NCBI GenBank assembly: GCA_000310025.1
Contig: FN648564.1
Span: 505,916-569,915, forward strand
Direction of reading: 5' to 3'
DNA length: 64,000 nucleotides
From: Ectocarpus siliculosus
Lineage: Eukaryota; Sar; Phaeophyceae; Ectocarpales; Ectocarpaceae
The notes beneath the pieces were generated by a model. The model was not told the DNA's origin, did not search any database, and was given only the letters and a program-made list of their open reading frames with translations. The position numbers and the translations under genes are program-made. This document shows positions 54,205-64,000 of this stretch, one piece after another (positions within the stretch are counted from its first letter, which is position 1; each line of letters starts with the position of its first letter).

Positions 54205-56685
54205 CGTTGTAGTGTATTTTTTCCGAAAGCAGGCACAAATAGAACCATAGATTGCGACAGCATTGTGGTGTGTTCGTATTTTTGTTGTAAGTTTTGGCCT
54301 TGGGTTTTGCAGTCCTTGATGACGACGGCGTTTTTCCCATTCTGCGTACAATTTCTTGATGCTTTGTGTGTCTTCAACGCCGCATTTGGCGGCGGCGGGA
54401 TTTACGGACGGGCGGCGGAACCTCCCGCTATCCCCCTCAACAAACAGGTCAAGCTGAAGGACGGCCGGCCGCTGAAGAAGCTCAACGAGCTTGAGGTGGT
54501 CAAGGGCTACGTGTTCGCGAACGTCTGGTTCGACGACAACCTTTACAAGATCGATCCCGCCACGGGAGAGGTCGTGGACGCCTACAACTTTTCGGAGCTT
54601 TACCCCAAGGTAATTAGTTCTATTTTTTGTGTGTTGCGTGCTTCCTTTTACGCCCCTGTGGGTGCCTACTTTTACCTCAGAGCAGGCATGGGTCGCTGCT
54701 TCGCCGGCGCTGCTGTTCCGGCGGCTGTTTCGGGAAATCTAAGCGCGGGGAGCATTGAGGTGTTGATATTGTATTCTAACAGGAACACAGCCGGCCAACC
54801 ATGTGGTGTGTCGGCGTGCCGCGGTTGGTGATGGTCACCCCAATGTAACCGGTGAAACGGAGAATTCCTTCATAGCAGCACCTGGCTCTGTCTTTCGTAC
54901 TTGTACATTGGCGTTTTCGTCCGGGGGATGGTGGCCCTGCCTGGTTGAACAGGGCAACTCTCACGCCCAGTGGCGTCATGTGTTTGTGTGTTCGTCCCAT
55001 CTATTCTGGCGCCGGTTTTACAGGCCTTCCGGTATATATACCTGACCTATCAGCCGGGGCCACACGAGAGAAAGGTTACACGGTAGTTTTTTTTTTTTGG
55101 TATTGTTTTGTTGCCCCACCATTCCCCTGCGGTGCTTGCCTTAGTCTTTGTCGCGAATGAAGAGGAAAATTACCTGCTTGGACAGGGTAACTCCTCTCTC
55201 CCCCGAATGGCGGAATGAGGAGGAAAACATCGGATTGAAAAAGGGCAACTCTTTGGCCAAAGGACAGAGTGAGGAGGAGGAGGACTAATACCTGTAGTTC
55301 TGTCGCCGAATGGAAGAATGAAGAGGAACTACCTGATTGGACAGTGTAGAGGAGCGGCGGGCTGCCGTAGTCCGGACCAGGGGCGAGCACCAAGCACGAA
55401 GTCACCGGGGGCACGGAATGATGGATGGATGCCCCCTTCCCTTCCCTTCCCTTGCCCCGTCTTGCGCGGGGATGCTGGGGGGCACCATATACGGGACTCC
55501 CTAGAGATCAATGTAACAAGCCATTGTTGCTCTGTCTTGAATGTTCGGGCCAACAGAGGCAGCGACGAAAACTCTGTCGTCTGCGGAAGGAGCCGCGGCA
55601 TGCTGACGTAGACCCTTCCGTGACGTAGACCCTTCCGTCTCAGTCTCTCTCTCTCTCTTTCTCGAACCCCGCCTCCCGTCCGCTTGCGCCGCAGGCGCTG
55701 CAGAAGAAGGAGTTGACGTCGAGAGAGGCGGTGCTGAACGGCATCGCTTGGGACCCGGAAGAAGACGTCTTGTACCTCACAGGTGTGTGCAGTGCTGGCA
55801 AGGGAGAGGTTAATTTCTTCTTCAAGACATGGCAGGGTTTTTCAGTGAGGCAACCATGTTGGACAAATTATTCAATCGGGGAAGTTGGCCCCCTCTCTTT
55901 CTCCTCGCCTCTTTGAAGGTATTTTGCTTGTATCATCGACCACGCTCGCCGGCTGAGTCTTTTTGGAAGTCGCAGCTTAGCAGAAGATTACAATCGCAGA
56001 CCGTCCTAGTCAGCGGGGCCTACTTGGCGAGGCCGCTGTTCTGAAAGGCTGGACATTGGAGTCTGAACGCATTGGTACAACCCGCATTGGAGTTGGTGTT
56101 GGTCCCGCCACCACAGACCCCCCCCCCCCTGTGTCTGGGCTTTGCCTCACGCGCCCATATCGTTGATGTTGATTGGTGGTTAGGCGGCAGCGCATGAGGT
56201 CAGAATGTGCTCGCCATGTGTCGTTTTCATTGTTGATTTTCGCGGGTAAGGTCCAGGAAGGGCGGCTTCCCGCCTTGTGGCTTTTTGGCTCCTTCGTAAA
56301 GCTTGCACTCGATGTGTGAGTGCGTTTTTTTCCGAAGAAGACATGTACCCAAGCTTCTACACGCTCGGTTCTGTTTGTCTTGCCCCCCCCCCCAGGTCAA
56401 TGGTCTAACGACTACGGCATGCACGACTATGAGTACACCCCCCCCCCCCCCCCGGACGAAGAACGCCACTCTGGTAAACCTCTGTTTCCTGATGCTGCTC
56501 TACACCCGCTCTTTCTGTATGGTAAAACCTCTTTTGCTGCCTACTGCTGCTCTTCACAACAAACGCCAGGCAAGCTTTGGCCCAGGATGTACAAGGTTAA
56601 GCTCAACGACGCGAAAGCAGACGACGATGAGAAGGCGGGTCCGGTTTCCTCTGACGGCAGCGAGCGAAGACGACGGCAGCAGTAG
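49130..56685 (+). CDS. Glutaminyl-peptide cyclotransferase, plant/bacterial beta-propeller type, 9 exons, 439 aa
   Basis: This enzyme converts N-terminal Gln (or Glu) of proteins to pyroglutamate. Exons are 49130-49513, 51060-51203, 51434-51492, 52688-52850, 53525-53607, 53919-54039, 54448-54609, 55695-55782 and 56570-56685, together 1,320 nt with all phases compatible. The N-terminus is basic, followed by a membrane helix at about residues 85-104 (AGIVVFFSALCAALLWAGV), then a Thr/Ala/Arg-rich stem. That indicates a type II protein with the catalytic domain in the secretory lumen. The family core follows in order: EYPHDQHAFTQGL, GGFLYESTGLYGGKSTVRKV, YFGEGMVITDDK, SLTWRSKVGFSWDLETFE, GQGWGITTDGESLIVSDGSE, FFWDPATM, LNELEVVKGYVFANVWFDDN, IDPATGEVVDAYNF, VLNGIAWDPEEDVLYLTGKL and WPRMYKVKL. 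The tail is acidic then Arg-rich. No defect is seen. Introns hold repeats and a small antisense ORF. Confidence 0.93.
50174..50398 (-). CDS. Candidate antisense ORF in cyclotransferase intron 1, unknown
   Basis: A 74-codon frame starts MQWYYLEPVKSVKGFSVIGR, continues with DPFDHKETWDGALDELKGL and ends PMLLLPAR. The codon ends favour G/C and the residue mix is protein-like. It stays open for a few codons upstream of the ATG, so it may be a last exon. It lies on the minus strand within the 1.5-kb first intron of the cyclotransferase. I recognise no family. It could be a nested gene or a decayed fragment. Confidence 0.3.
   Translation of the reverse strand: MQWYYLEPVKSVKGFSVIGRMEKIRNRDPFDHKETWDGALDELKGLVSPENVSRLPLPVRILQYKLPMLLLPAR
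52239..52350 (+). repeat. (TATG)n microsatellite
   Basis: About 25 uninterrupted tetranucleotide units with a few variant units at each end lie in cyclotransferase intron 3. All three reading frames stay open on both strands because of the repeat, which produces spurious Tyr/Val/Cys- and Ile/His/Thr-rich ORFs. Confidence 0.95.
52550..52671 (+). repeat. Direct duplication near the exon 4 acceptor of the cyclotransferase
   Basis: CTCTGCTGTTGCCATGT followed by CTGCTCCGCC and a T-run occurs twice, about 70 bp apart, ending 16 bp before the acceptor at 52687. Each copy carries its own pyrimidine tract. Confidence 0.75.
54156..54202 (+). repeat. (CA)n(GA)n microsatellite
   Basis: A short CA run passes directly into about 14 GA units in cyclotransferase intron 6, followed by AAGCG. 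Confidence 0.9.
55150..55345 (+). repeat. Degenerate tandem repeat, unit about 55-65 bp
   Basis: Three to four diverged units share GAATGAGGAGGAAAA-like, ATTGGACAG-like and GGCAACTC-like blocks. An outlying similar block (GGTTGAACAGGGCAACTC) lies near 54938. They are in cyclotransferase intron 7 and no coding role is visible. Confidence 0.55.
55604..55640 (+). repeat. 18-bp tandem duplication
   Basis: TGACGTAGACCCTTCCG occurs twice back to back (18-bp period), 55 bp before the exon 8 acceptor of the cyclotransferase. Confidence 0.8.
56382..56454 (-). repeat. Poly-G-headed dispersed repeat, copy D
   Basis: On the minus strand it reads G-run, TGTACTCATAGTCGTGCATG, CGTAGTCGTTAGACCATTG, ACCTGG and a second G-run. 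This is a short version limited to the first block of the family. It is in cyclotransferase intron 8, about 115 bp before the final exon. Confidence 0.6.
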
Positions 56686-59022
56686 CGAATAGCTTCGCTT
56701 GCACGGAGACTTGTAGCGCACCGCACGACAACACGCGCAAGGTGTGCCTTACGCGGCGAACGTACTACTGCTGTAGGGGGTCTCGAAGCTTTGCACCGTG
56801 GGCTTCTTTTGTTTCGTGTTTGGGTGGGTTGTATTGTGGTTGGCATGTATGACTTGGGTGGCTCGGGAAAGGTTTGGGTGCGCTGCGTGTCGGTCGGCGC
56901 TCAGTTCCTTCCCCCCAGTTTTTCGGCCGCACGCACAGAACTTTCGAGTCTGGAGAGACAAGAGAGTGCTGTCCTTCAACCAACGAAGGCGTACGCAGTG
57001 CTCACCGAACGGTAGTGAATCCCTTTCAATGCAAGCTTCCGTAGGTAGTACAGCAGTGTTGCGATCCGCTGCCGTGCGTCCGTTCTGCAGGTCGGGGCGA
57101 ATGAATCTGCGCGCGCTCTTGATGCTGAGGGCGATAGGGACCTCTGGGGCTTTCCAGTGTTTTGTTTGCGGTCGGTGCTCTTTAGCGCTGACGACGCTTT
57201 CTGAAGCCTGACTCCGCTCTACGACAGGGGGGGGTTGGTGAACTGCTGGCCTGATTTGAGCTGCATTGGGTGCGCGTCCTTTGGGATCGGTTTATTGTTT
57301 GGTGTTGTGTGTGCAATGGTGTTAGTGTTGGAGGTGAGTAGTTCCACAGCGAGTGCAGCAACCAGAACCAAGCCGTCGCTGCTGTGCTGCCGTGACTCTG
57401 GTTGAACGCTTGCTCTCTAGATATGAATAGAAAAATTGAACGCCGGAACGCTCGGTGAGTGCCTAGACGCCTGGTGCCGTGCTGTCTCTGACTACAAGAC
57501 GTGTTGACTTGATGATCTATGCGGCTGGTGTACATCAAGGGGCAGGGCCAAAAATTGCGAGAGGCAAAAAGGTAGTCGGTAGGTGTTGGACAGTGGGGCG
57601 GAAGGGGCGATGAAGAGGGATTCCTTATGTTGGATGATATGCATGTTGTAGACGGAGACTTTCTATTCTTGCGTTTCTCTCCGCTCAACCTGGTAGATGG
57701 AAGGTATCGGTTTTCAGCTCGCCATCAGCAGTATTGGCGGGCTGAAATGATCAGTGCTACATATGCTGCCGCGGCGTCCCTCAGCTGCTGGAACCTGGGT
57801 GTGCCGAGTTTGGGGTGGGCGCGCACGTGCTGCAAAGAGTATTAGAACTTTTCGTATCTTCCATCAAGAAGAGGAGTTCAGGAGCTGTCAAAAATTTCAT
57901 CATCAATGTCTCGGAACCGTGTCCCCTGTAGTACGATATTCCCGAATGACCGGGGTGGTCCACGACCACGTCAATGTGCTTCATGAGCGCGGCTTTTCGT
58001 AGGGCGCTCCACCCTTGCCTATTGCGGTGCGTTGGAACGTATATTCGGATCTCGTCGCAGTCACACGAACCATTATTTTTTGTAGCAACATGCCGTGGCG
58101 GAGGAAGTTTTCGGATGTATACATGAGCTCTATACTGCTGTTGTCCAGAGAGATAACAGCAGTAGCGTCTACGAGAGCAAACGGCGGATGTATCTTTCCC
58201 GCCAAAATGAAGAAATTTAAAAAGCACACCAAGGACCACGGCCACGGGCGGAGAAAAAACAAACTTCTTCTCGACCGTCCTCCTGTCTGACTGACCCCGG
58301 GTGGTGCGATCATGTATTATGCCGACACGAATGCGTAGGTGTAGTGTCTGATGTCCAGAACATGTGCGATGCCATCGTTCTCCAGTATAAGGTGTGCCCC
58401 TCTTTGGGTACAAAAGTTAAAACGGAACGGTTTTATATGTAGTGTGAATGCAATTACCACGTCACGCAGCAGGTAGATGTCGTACCTCGTCGCCCGGAAC
58501 CCGGTTAATCCTACAGTACGTGTATACCCTCACAGTCCCCGACAATCGAATGGAGTTCGCTTCTTGCTGCGCACAAAAGGCACTGGCGATAAACAAGAAG
58601 CTGCTGTTGTATGCCACACAAAAAAACACAACGGAACAAAGCAACTCCCTCCACAATATGACAGGATTGCGTATTGACGTCGAAGAATATATATGGGCTG
58701 GCTAGATACAACACAGATTAATAAACTACCGTAGATTGGGACAAACAGAGACACACTCACACAGCTGCTAACTAACTCAATTTTTGTGCTGGGATCTTGC
58801 TGCGGCTTCGAATGCCGCTTGTCTTGCTCCTCAACACCTCGAGTCTTTGTGGTGCAACGTTCACCGTGAATAAGTTTCTCCGAAGTTTCCTGAGGCGCTG
58901 ACAACAGGTTCTCGCGAACAACTCGCGGAACGGTTCCAAGTACAGGACTCCTCGCAACGCCGCCACACACACGCGCACACACGCCGACCTACTCTTATAC
59001 TCTCCGCACTCGAAAAACAACC
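56686..59022. other. Intergenic with a possible ankyrin-repeat fragment
   Basis: A minus-strand stretch near 57900-58060 reads QGWSALRKAALMKHIDVVVD, close to an ankyrin helix-turn-helix (GxTALHxAAxxGHxxVVxxL), with coding-like codon ends. The frame runs on from about 58100 but the flanks do not resemble further repeats, so it is at best a degenerate single unit. TACAGCAGT-type motifs are at 56764 and 57048. The remainder shows no gene. Confidence 0.35.
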
Positions 59023-59380
59023 ATGTCGTCTCTCGGTGACAGCCACGCCATGCATGGCACATCCGGCGGCTGCAACCTCCTCGCCGCCGGAAAACGCGCC
59101 CTAGAAGTGATCGAGGGTGTGAAGATGCGAGGCGGGCGGATTGGTGAACGGACAGATGGGCATCGGAAGGCATGGATCACGCCCGACATCGCTTCAGGAG
59201 GTTTCAGCACTGGAAAGTACCTAGCCGGGGGACCTACGAAGCCTCATGAGGTGGTTCTCATTGAAAAGCACGCAATTTGCTCAGCCAGCGCCTTCAAGTG
59301 CTACCTTGGTACGAAACATGGAGCTATGCGTCGCCGTGCCATCAACCGCTGGTGTCTGACAACTCCACCGCCCCTCCACA
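59023..59380 (+). CDS. First coding block of an unknown gene
   Basis: The ATG at 59023 has a good context (AACAACCATGTCG). It opens a frame with strongly G/C-biased codon ends: MSSLGDSHAMHGTSGGCNLL, KRALEVIEGVKMRGGRI, RKAWITPDIASGGFSTGKYL, then KPHEVVLIEKHAIC. The bias fades near 59350-59380, where the opposite-strand block begins. I recognise no domain. A weak TATA-like CTTATACTC lies about 30 bp before the ATG. Confidence 0.5.
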
Positions 59381-59389
59381 GCCGCAGCG

Positions 59390-60003
59390 ATGTCGCGCAG
59401 CACGGCTGCCCTCTCCTCCGGAAGTCCCGCAGACGCCGCCGCCACCGCGTCGGTCTCCTCTTCCAGGCGCCCGGCCAGCGAAGGCGGCAGCCCCCCCCCC
59501 GCGCTGCCACCCGCCCCTTCCTCGTCGACCACCTTCTTGAGGAGGCTCACGAAAACTAAGAACGCGCGGCAGCAGGCCGCCGCGCGGCGCGACTCGTCAC
59601 GGAGGAACCTGTAGTGGGTGCTCTTCGCCCGTAGGCTCTCCGCGAGCCTCGCCAGGGCCACCGTCGCCGCATGCTCCAGCACGGCGGCGTCCTTGTCCAT
59701 CTCGAGAGCGACCAGGAGGTGGAGGAGGTTGTGCGTGGTGGTCGCCGCGACGCGTTCGATAGCGATGCCGTTGTCCGCCACGGTCGTGCTGCTGCACCCC
59801 TTTGGCTCCTCGAGGCTCAACTCAGACCCCAACTCCCACATGCTGACGGTGCGGGAGGCGGCGTCGCGGGGGAACTCGACCAGCACTCCAGCGTAGTATT
59901 CCCCGTAGGGCGTGCCGGGGCCGAGAATATCCTCGCGCTGCTTCGCCTGGGCCCCGAAGGTGCCGCGGTGAACGTGGCTTCTTGATCTGAGCCGCAGCGG
60001 ACT
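59390..60003 (-). CDS. Coding block on the opposite strand, unknown
   Basis: The minus frame has clear protein character: FGAQAKQREDILGPGTPYGE, YYAGVLVEFPRDAASRTV, ATTTHNLLHLLVALEMDKDA, AVLEHAATVALARLAESLRA, FLVFVSLLKKVVDEEGAG, LPEERAAVLRDIAAAVEG. It is open from after a TAG at 60004-60006, with no ATG before the conserved-looking part, and on its 3' side it decays into the antisense of the 59023 block. Its upstream end overlaps the start of the plus block at 59973 by about 30 bp. That leaves no room for its own 5' exon or promoter. Helical, function unknown. Confidence 0.5.
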
Positions 60004-60349
60004 CTACCGCGTGCCGACAGCCGAGGAAGGGTGCTTGATGGCCATCGTCATCCTCGAGGAAGCTGGCATCTCGGCGGAGCACCTAATCGAAGAGGTCTCG
60101 CCGTGGTCTCACCTGCTACGATTTTTTCCCGAACCGGCCGAAACCGCAGCTGCTGACGGTTCGATCTCGAGTGTACGCGGCGTTGGAGACCTTTTGTCTA
60201 CGTCGACCGCCCTTCTTCACCGCTTCGAGGGCAAGATGGTTGCCGATCGGTTGCGAATGACCGCTGTCGAGAACATCTACATTCCCACTTACAAGGCCGT
60301 GGTGGAAGATGCTAGGCGCTTTTGTGTGCTGTGGTCGGCTCGAGTCAAC

Positions 60350-60391
<42 letters not shown>

Positions 60392-61330
60392 CCGGAAGAC
60401 GACCCCCGCTGCCTAGCGCCTAGTGTTGTTTTGCGCCTCGCCACGATGCGCGCTAACCTCGTCCTCTTCGGTTTCGAGAAAAAACTTCGCCGGTCTTCCC
60501 TAAGCAAGCTTTTCGATGCGCTGGAGGTGGTCGTGCTCCACGGCGACCAAACCCGTCAGACGTTCGTGGAGCACATCCAGCGCCACGCTGACGCGGCATC
60601 CACTAGGCTGGCGCGCCGCGGCAGCAACAGCATCCCCCCCACCGCAGACATGTCGCCTCGCCGCCAAGCCTTCTTGCACCAGCTCCGAGGCCTTGTCCAA
60701 GAGCTAAGGCAGAACGAGTCCCCTTGGAACGGCCTGTCCGCAGATCGTGTTGCGGACATGTCGAATCGATTTCCACTCTTTAGTGTCGAGATCAGGTGCG
60801 TCACGCTGGGGACGTTGGGGGAACTTGCAGAGGCAGGTATCCTCAGCTCTTCGGAAACGCTGGCGCTACAGGCCGTGAGTGTTGCCGTGAAGCACCGAGC
60901 GACACGCTTTGCCCCTGAGCCAGCCCGCACCCTCGCGCTCCATCTATTGACTGCTTTCATGAAGCGAAGGTCGCGCCTGCTCCTCGCTCTTGCCACTCAA
61001 GTCCGCGTTTCAGAGATCCCGTGGTTCGGCGCGCTCGCCGAAGCTTTCGAGGCGAAGAACAGCGATGGTCAGCTGGGTGAGGTCGTGCGTCCTGTGAATC
61101 CCGTGGCGAGGGAGGTCTTCCGGGCGCACGTGACCTGCTTCGCCGGCACGCAGACGCCGAACAGGCTCGTGAGGTTGCTTGGTGAGTACCTGGAGTGCAA
61201 GGGTCTGGTGAAGGAGATCGCGGCCGACATCTTTCAAGGAACGGCACCCGGTCTTCTTTTTGCCGCCTACGGAGGAAGAACAATAATAGTAAGATTGCTG
61301 TGTCTGGGTGAAACAATCACCTGTAGTTGA
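59973..61330 (+). CDS. Large coding block, helical protein of unknown function
   Basis: The frame opens after a TGA near 59970. The first in-frame ATG is at 60038 (MAIVILEEAGISAEHLIEEV). It continues through FEGKMVADRLRMTAVENIYI, PTYKAVVEDARRFCVLWSAR, a poly-Ala run from a GCA tract at 60351-60391, NLVLFGFEKKLRRSSLSKLF, RHADAASTRLARRGSNSI, TLGTLGELAEAGILSSSETL and LLGEYLECKGLVKEIAADIF, ending at TGA 61328. Codon bias is good over most of its length but drops after about 61250, so a donor may lie there. Mostly alpha-helical, HEAT/ARM-like in feel, not assignable. Confidence 0.55.
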
Positions 61331-64000
61331 AAGGGCACCCTGTGTCCGTGTTGATACAGGGTCATGGGGGGGGCAAGCCAGGGTCAATTTGGGAGGGATT
61401 GACAAGCGGCGAAGAACCCCTGTCTTTCTTGACTTTGCTGCTCAGGGGTTATAACCATATAGAAGTATTGAACTTGTGAAACAAAATGATCAACATCGAG
61501 GATTTTGGCGAAGCTCCGAAGTCGGCGACTTGTTTCACGTGCGCTCGTAAGGTGGAGTGCGGGGTACCGGGGTAGGTCTGTGGAAAGCCTGCAGAGCCAC
61601 CGCCGCTTTAGTCGTATGTAGGTCCCGAGCATTGGAAATTGTTGACCGAGTGTTGTGTCGGCATAAGACGTACTACAGTGCTTCTTCGAACGTTCGAGCA
61701 ACGGCGTACTGTAGCTTCCAACCACTCCTCGGCGTCACGAAGCGGTCTTGTTGTTGTCGTGTGTTTCGGGTTTCGAACCTGCTGGCGGGTTTAGCGTGGG
61801 AAGCACAACGGCGAATGGGGGCGTGTTTCGGTGTTGTTGTTGTTGTTGTTGTAGTTGTCTTCACATTATAGGTGTTTTGTCAACTTTCGCTCGTGGCGCA
61901 TTATTTACATTCTGAGTAGAAAGGTGAAATCCGTTTGTTGTGACACTTGCCAGGAGGTGAAACTGTTGGGAAGTTGGTTCCATGATCTTTCGGGTAGTTT
62001 CGTGTGGGACTGCTTGCGCACTGAAAAAAACTGGAGGCTGTGGGCTAACATCGTGTTGGCGATCTGATGTTGGTACTAGTGTTGGTGACCATGGCTGTCT
62101 GGGAAGGTGGTGATATCTTTGGCGGTCGGGGCACAGAGGAATAGTGGCGTTAAGCTGATTGTTGTTGTTATGGTGGGCTGCTTGATTTTGTTGATTGGCT
62201 GTCGCCTGGGAATCAATGACACGTTGGCTTCTTGTTACACTCAACAGAAAGGTAATGACGCAGACACGGCCGAGAGGTAATCGAGTGAACACCTTGTAGA
62301 CATGGGAATCATCGTTTTCAACTTTACCCAAGTTCAGGAGAGCACCATGCATTCCACCATCCGTGCTCGGTGTCAGTCTTTGCATCACACGGCGCGCATA
62401 CATAAAATGCACAACGTCCTTAGTGGAACCAGGCAATAAAACGTGTTTACTTCGCCCGCGCCTGTATCAGCTACTCGCACTGGAGCCAGGCCCGCGCGAG
62501 GTTGTAGGAAGCTGCCTGTTCTTTTCTCTACCTGGGCCTTCTGGTATCATGGGTCGTGTACATGGCTCGTGAATATCTCGATGGAAGAGTGCTGGTCTAC
62601 CGTCTAAACTCGAAGTACAGTAGTCGTGTGTATAAACAACCCTGTACACACACGCGGACGACCTGTACCTGTCAAGGAATGATGGGCGAACGCGACAGTA
62701 GGTGATCGAGTTCAGGCGGCCCTGCGTTTCCTCTCGGTGTGTTTACCAGTTTTATTGTCTCGCAAAGGGACTCGAGGAAGCGGCACAACTACTAGCCGCA
62801 TGTGATTTGAAACTGATTTCTGAGTGAATCGTTGGTCGGTACAGAGCACGCGAAACTACCAGAGGGAGCCTCTCACCGCATGATGCACCCGAGCGTGGCC
62901 ATCGTACAACACAAGCCATGCCCTCAACCTGTGGACCACATTGGTTTACATTATCCGTAACCATGATTGTCACGTCGATCTTCACAAACCCAATACGGCC
63001 GATGAAAAAAATATTTCTGAAATATTTTACTAATTTTGATTGGGCAATTTTTCTTGGTGTTTCGTGTAGTCACTGCGCGGACTATTGATATCGATTTTGT
63101 ATCCCGTCACCTCATCACCCAACATGACTGCACACCGATGTCGGGGCTGGTTTGAATGGCCGGCCTGGGCTTTGTGGAAAAGTGTGATTGTCGAGAGTTC
63201 ATATGTGGATGTGGCTATATCTCTTCACAAGAGTGAAAACATCGAAAGTGAATGAAAGGCGTTATGGGCGCGAAGGCGAACTGTCGTTAGCGCACATTAC
63301 TGAGACGGGGCTGCTGAACCCTTGTCGCCTCAAGAGTTGAAGTAGCCGTAGAAAACACACGGGGAACTCGTTGGATGCGAGTATTTTCCTCAAGTTTCCG
63401 TCCTGCACGCGTTTCGCTCCCTTGCCCCCTTTTTCGTTTGAGACGACGTATCAGTAAGGACCGAACCACACGATGCAGGCGTCTATACCCCATCTCTTCG
63501 AGTGAGGCCCGTCGAAAAGCGAGAATATTTCAACCGGGGATATCATGGAGTGTTTGGCATCCTGAGGCCGCGTCCACGGCCGTCATTTGTAAAGATATCG
63601 TTCAATGCCGAGGAGCACAGCAACGCTTTTTCCGGACGCTGGCTAAAGACAAACATCGTAGCCATTGCCGACAAATATACTTAGAGCTTGGATTACGACC
63701 TAACCCAGCACATGGCGCTGTTCAGCGCAAGCAAGCAGCGAAGCGCCCCCTGCCTAGCCTCTTACCTCCGCTGCTCACAGCGAGAGTTCGACCACAAACT
63801 GAGGGGCAATAAAGTCGCACAGCATTATAGGATGCGGTGATCCAAACATGATGCTAGATTCACTCCACACGGATTCTTGCGCTGCTGAGGGAGCCCCAAA
63901 CAAAGCCAGCGAAGAGTGCAGATCAGTCGTAGGTTGTGTACCTGTAGCGGCGGAAAATACCTGCACCTAGAACTACCGACAAGAAACATACACTACAGGT
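61331..64000. other. Intergenic or unresolved right end
   Basis: No firm gene. Weakly coding-like pieces are a minus frame near 62230-62436 (TKDVVHFMYARRVMQRL, GGMHGALLNLGKVENDDS) and a plus frame near 63505-63684 (FVKISFNAEEHSNAFSGRW, ending at TAG) without an ATG. Either could be an exon of a gene extending beyond the window. A GTT microsatellite lies at 61836-61853. Confidence 0.4.

Overview
The window is nuclear DNA of an intron-rich eukaryote. Genes carry many GT-AG introns of about 100-1,500 bp, exons prefer G or C at third codon positions, and proteins hold Gly/Ala/Gln tracts. The gene set (ASPM, cereblon, SAC1-type phosphatase, plant-type glutaminyl cyclotransferase, H2A/H2B pair) and the intron style fit a stramenopile, most likely a brown alga such as Ectocarpus. 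That placement is inference; no marker gene proves it. Exon limits below come from conserved protein motifs, splice signals and frame continuity. For the well-recognised genes the summed exon lengths are divisible by three.

Layout. 1-560 is poor-quality sequence at a probable contig end. 1,436-16,641 (+) is a large ASPM/abnormal-spindle gene (20 exons seen, 5' part missing). 16,642-19,563 has no firm gene. 19,564-20,630 is a divergent H2A/H2B pair. 22,182-27,125 (-) is a complete cereblon homologue in six exons with an intact CULT ligand-pocket signature. 27.5-31.6 kb (+) holds coding-like exons of one or two genes I cannot name. 33,077-37,179 (-) is an LRRC57-like leucine-rich-repeat protein. 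38,706-48,867 (-) is a SAC1-type phosphoinositide phosphatase in 12 exons; its introns hold a 100-N gap and two adjacent MITEs. 49,130-56,685 (+) is a complete membrane-anchored glutaminyl-peptide cyclotransferase in nine exons, starting 262 bp from the SAC1 start. 59.0-61.3 kb holds three coding blocks in +, -, + order that look like one gene with an inverted middle. The remainder is intergenic.

The genes are unrelated housekeeping functions (spindle poles, chromatin, ubiquitin ligase substrate recognition, phosphoinositide turnover, N-terminal pyroglutamate formation), not a pathway. The most notable points are the conserved cereblon cage, the SAC1 protein without its usual C-terminal membrane anchor, a 207-bp higher-order IQ repeat in ASPM, a poly-G-headed dispersed repeat (one copy abutting an ASPM splice acceptor), a very frequent short TACAGCAGT motif, the unnamed gene near 30 kb, and the sandwiched inversion near 60 kb. 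I found no rRNA, tRNA, CRISPR array or recognisable virus-like element.
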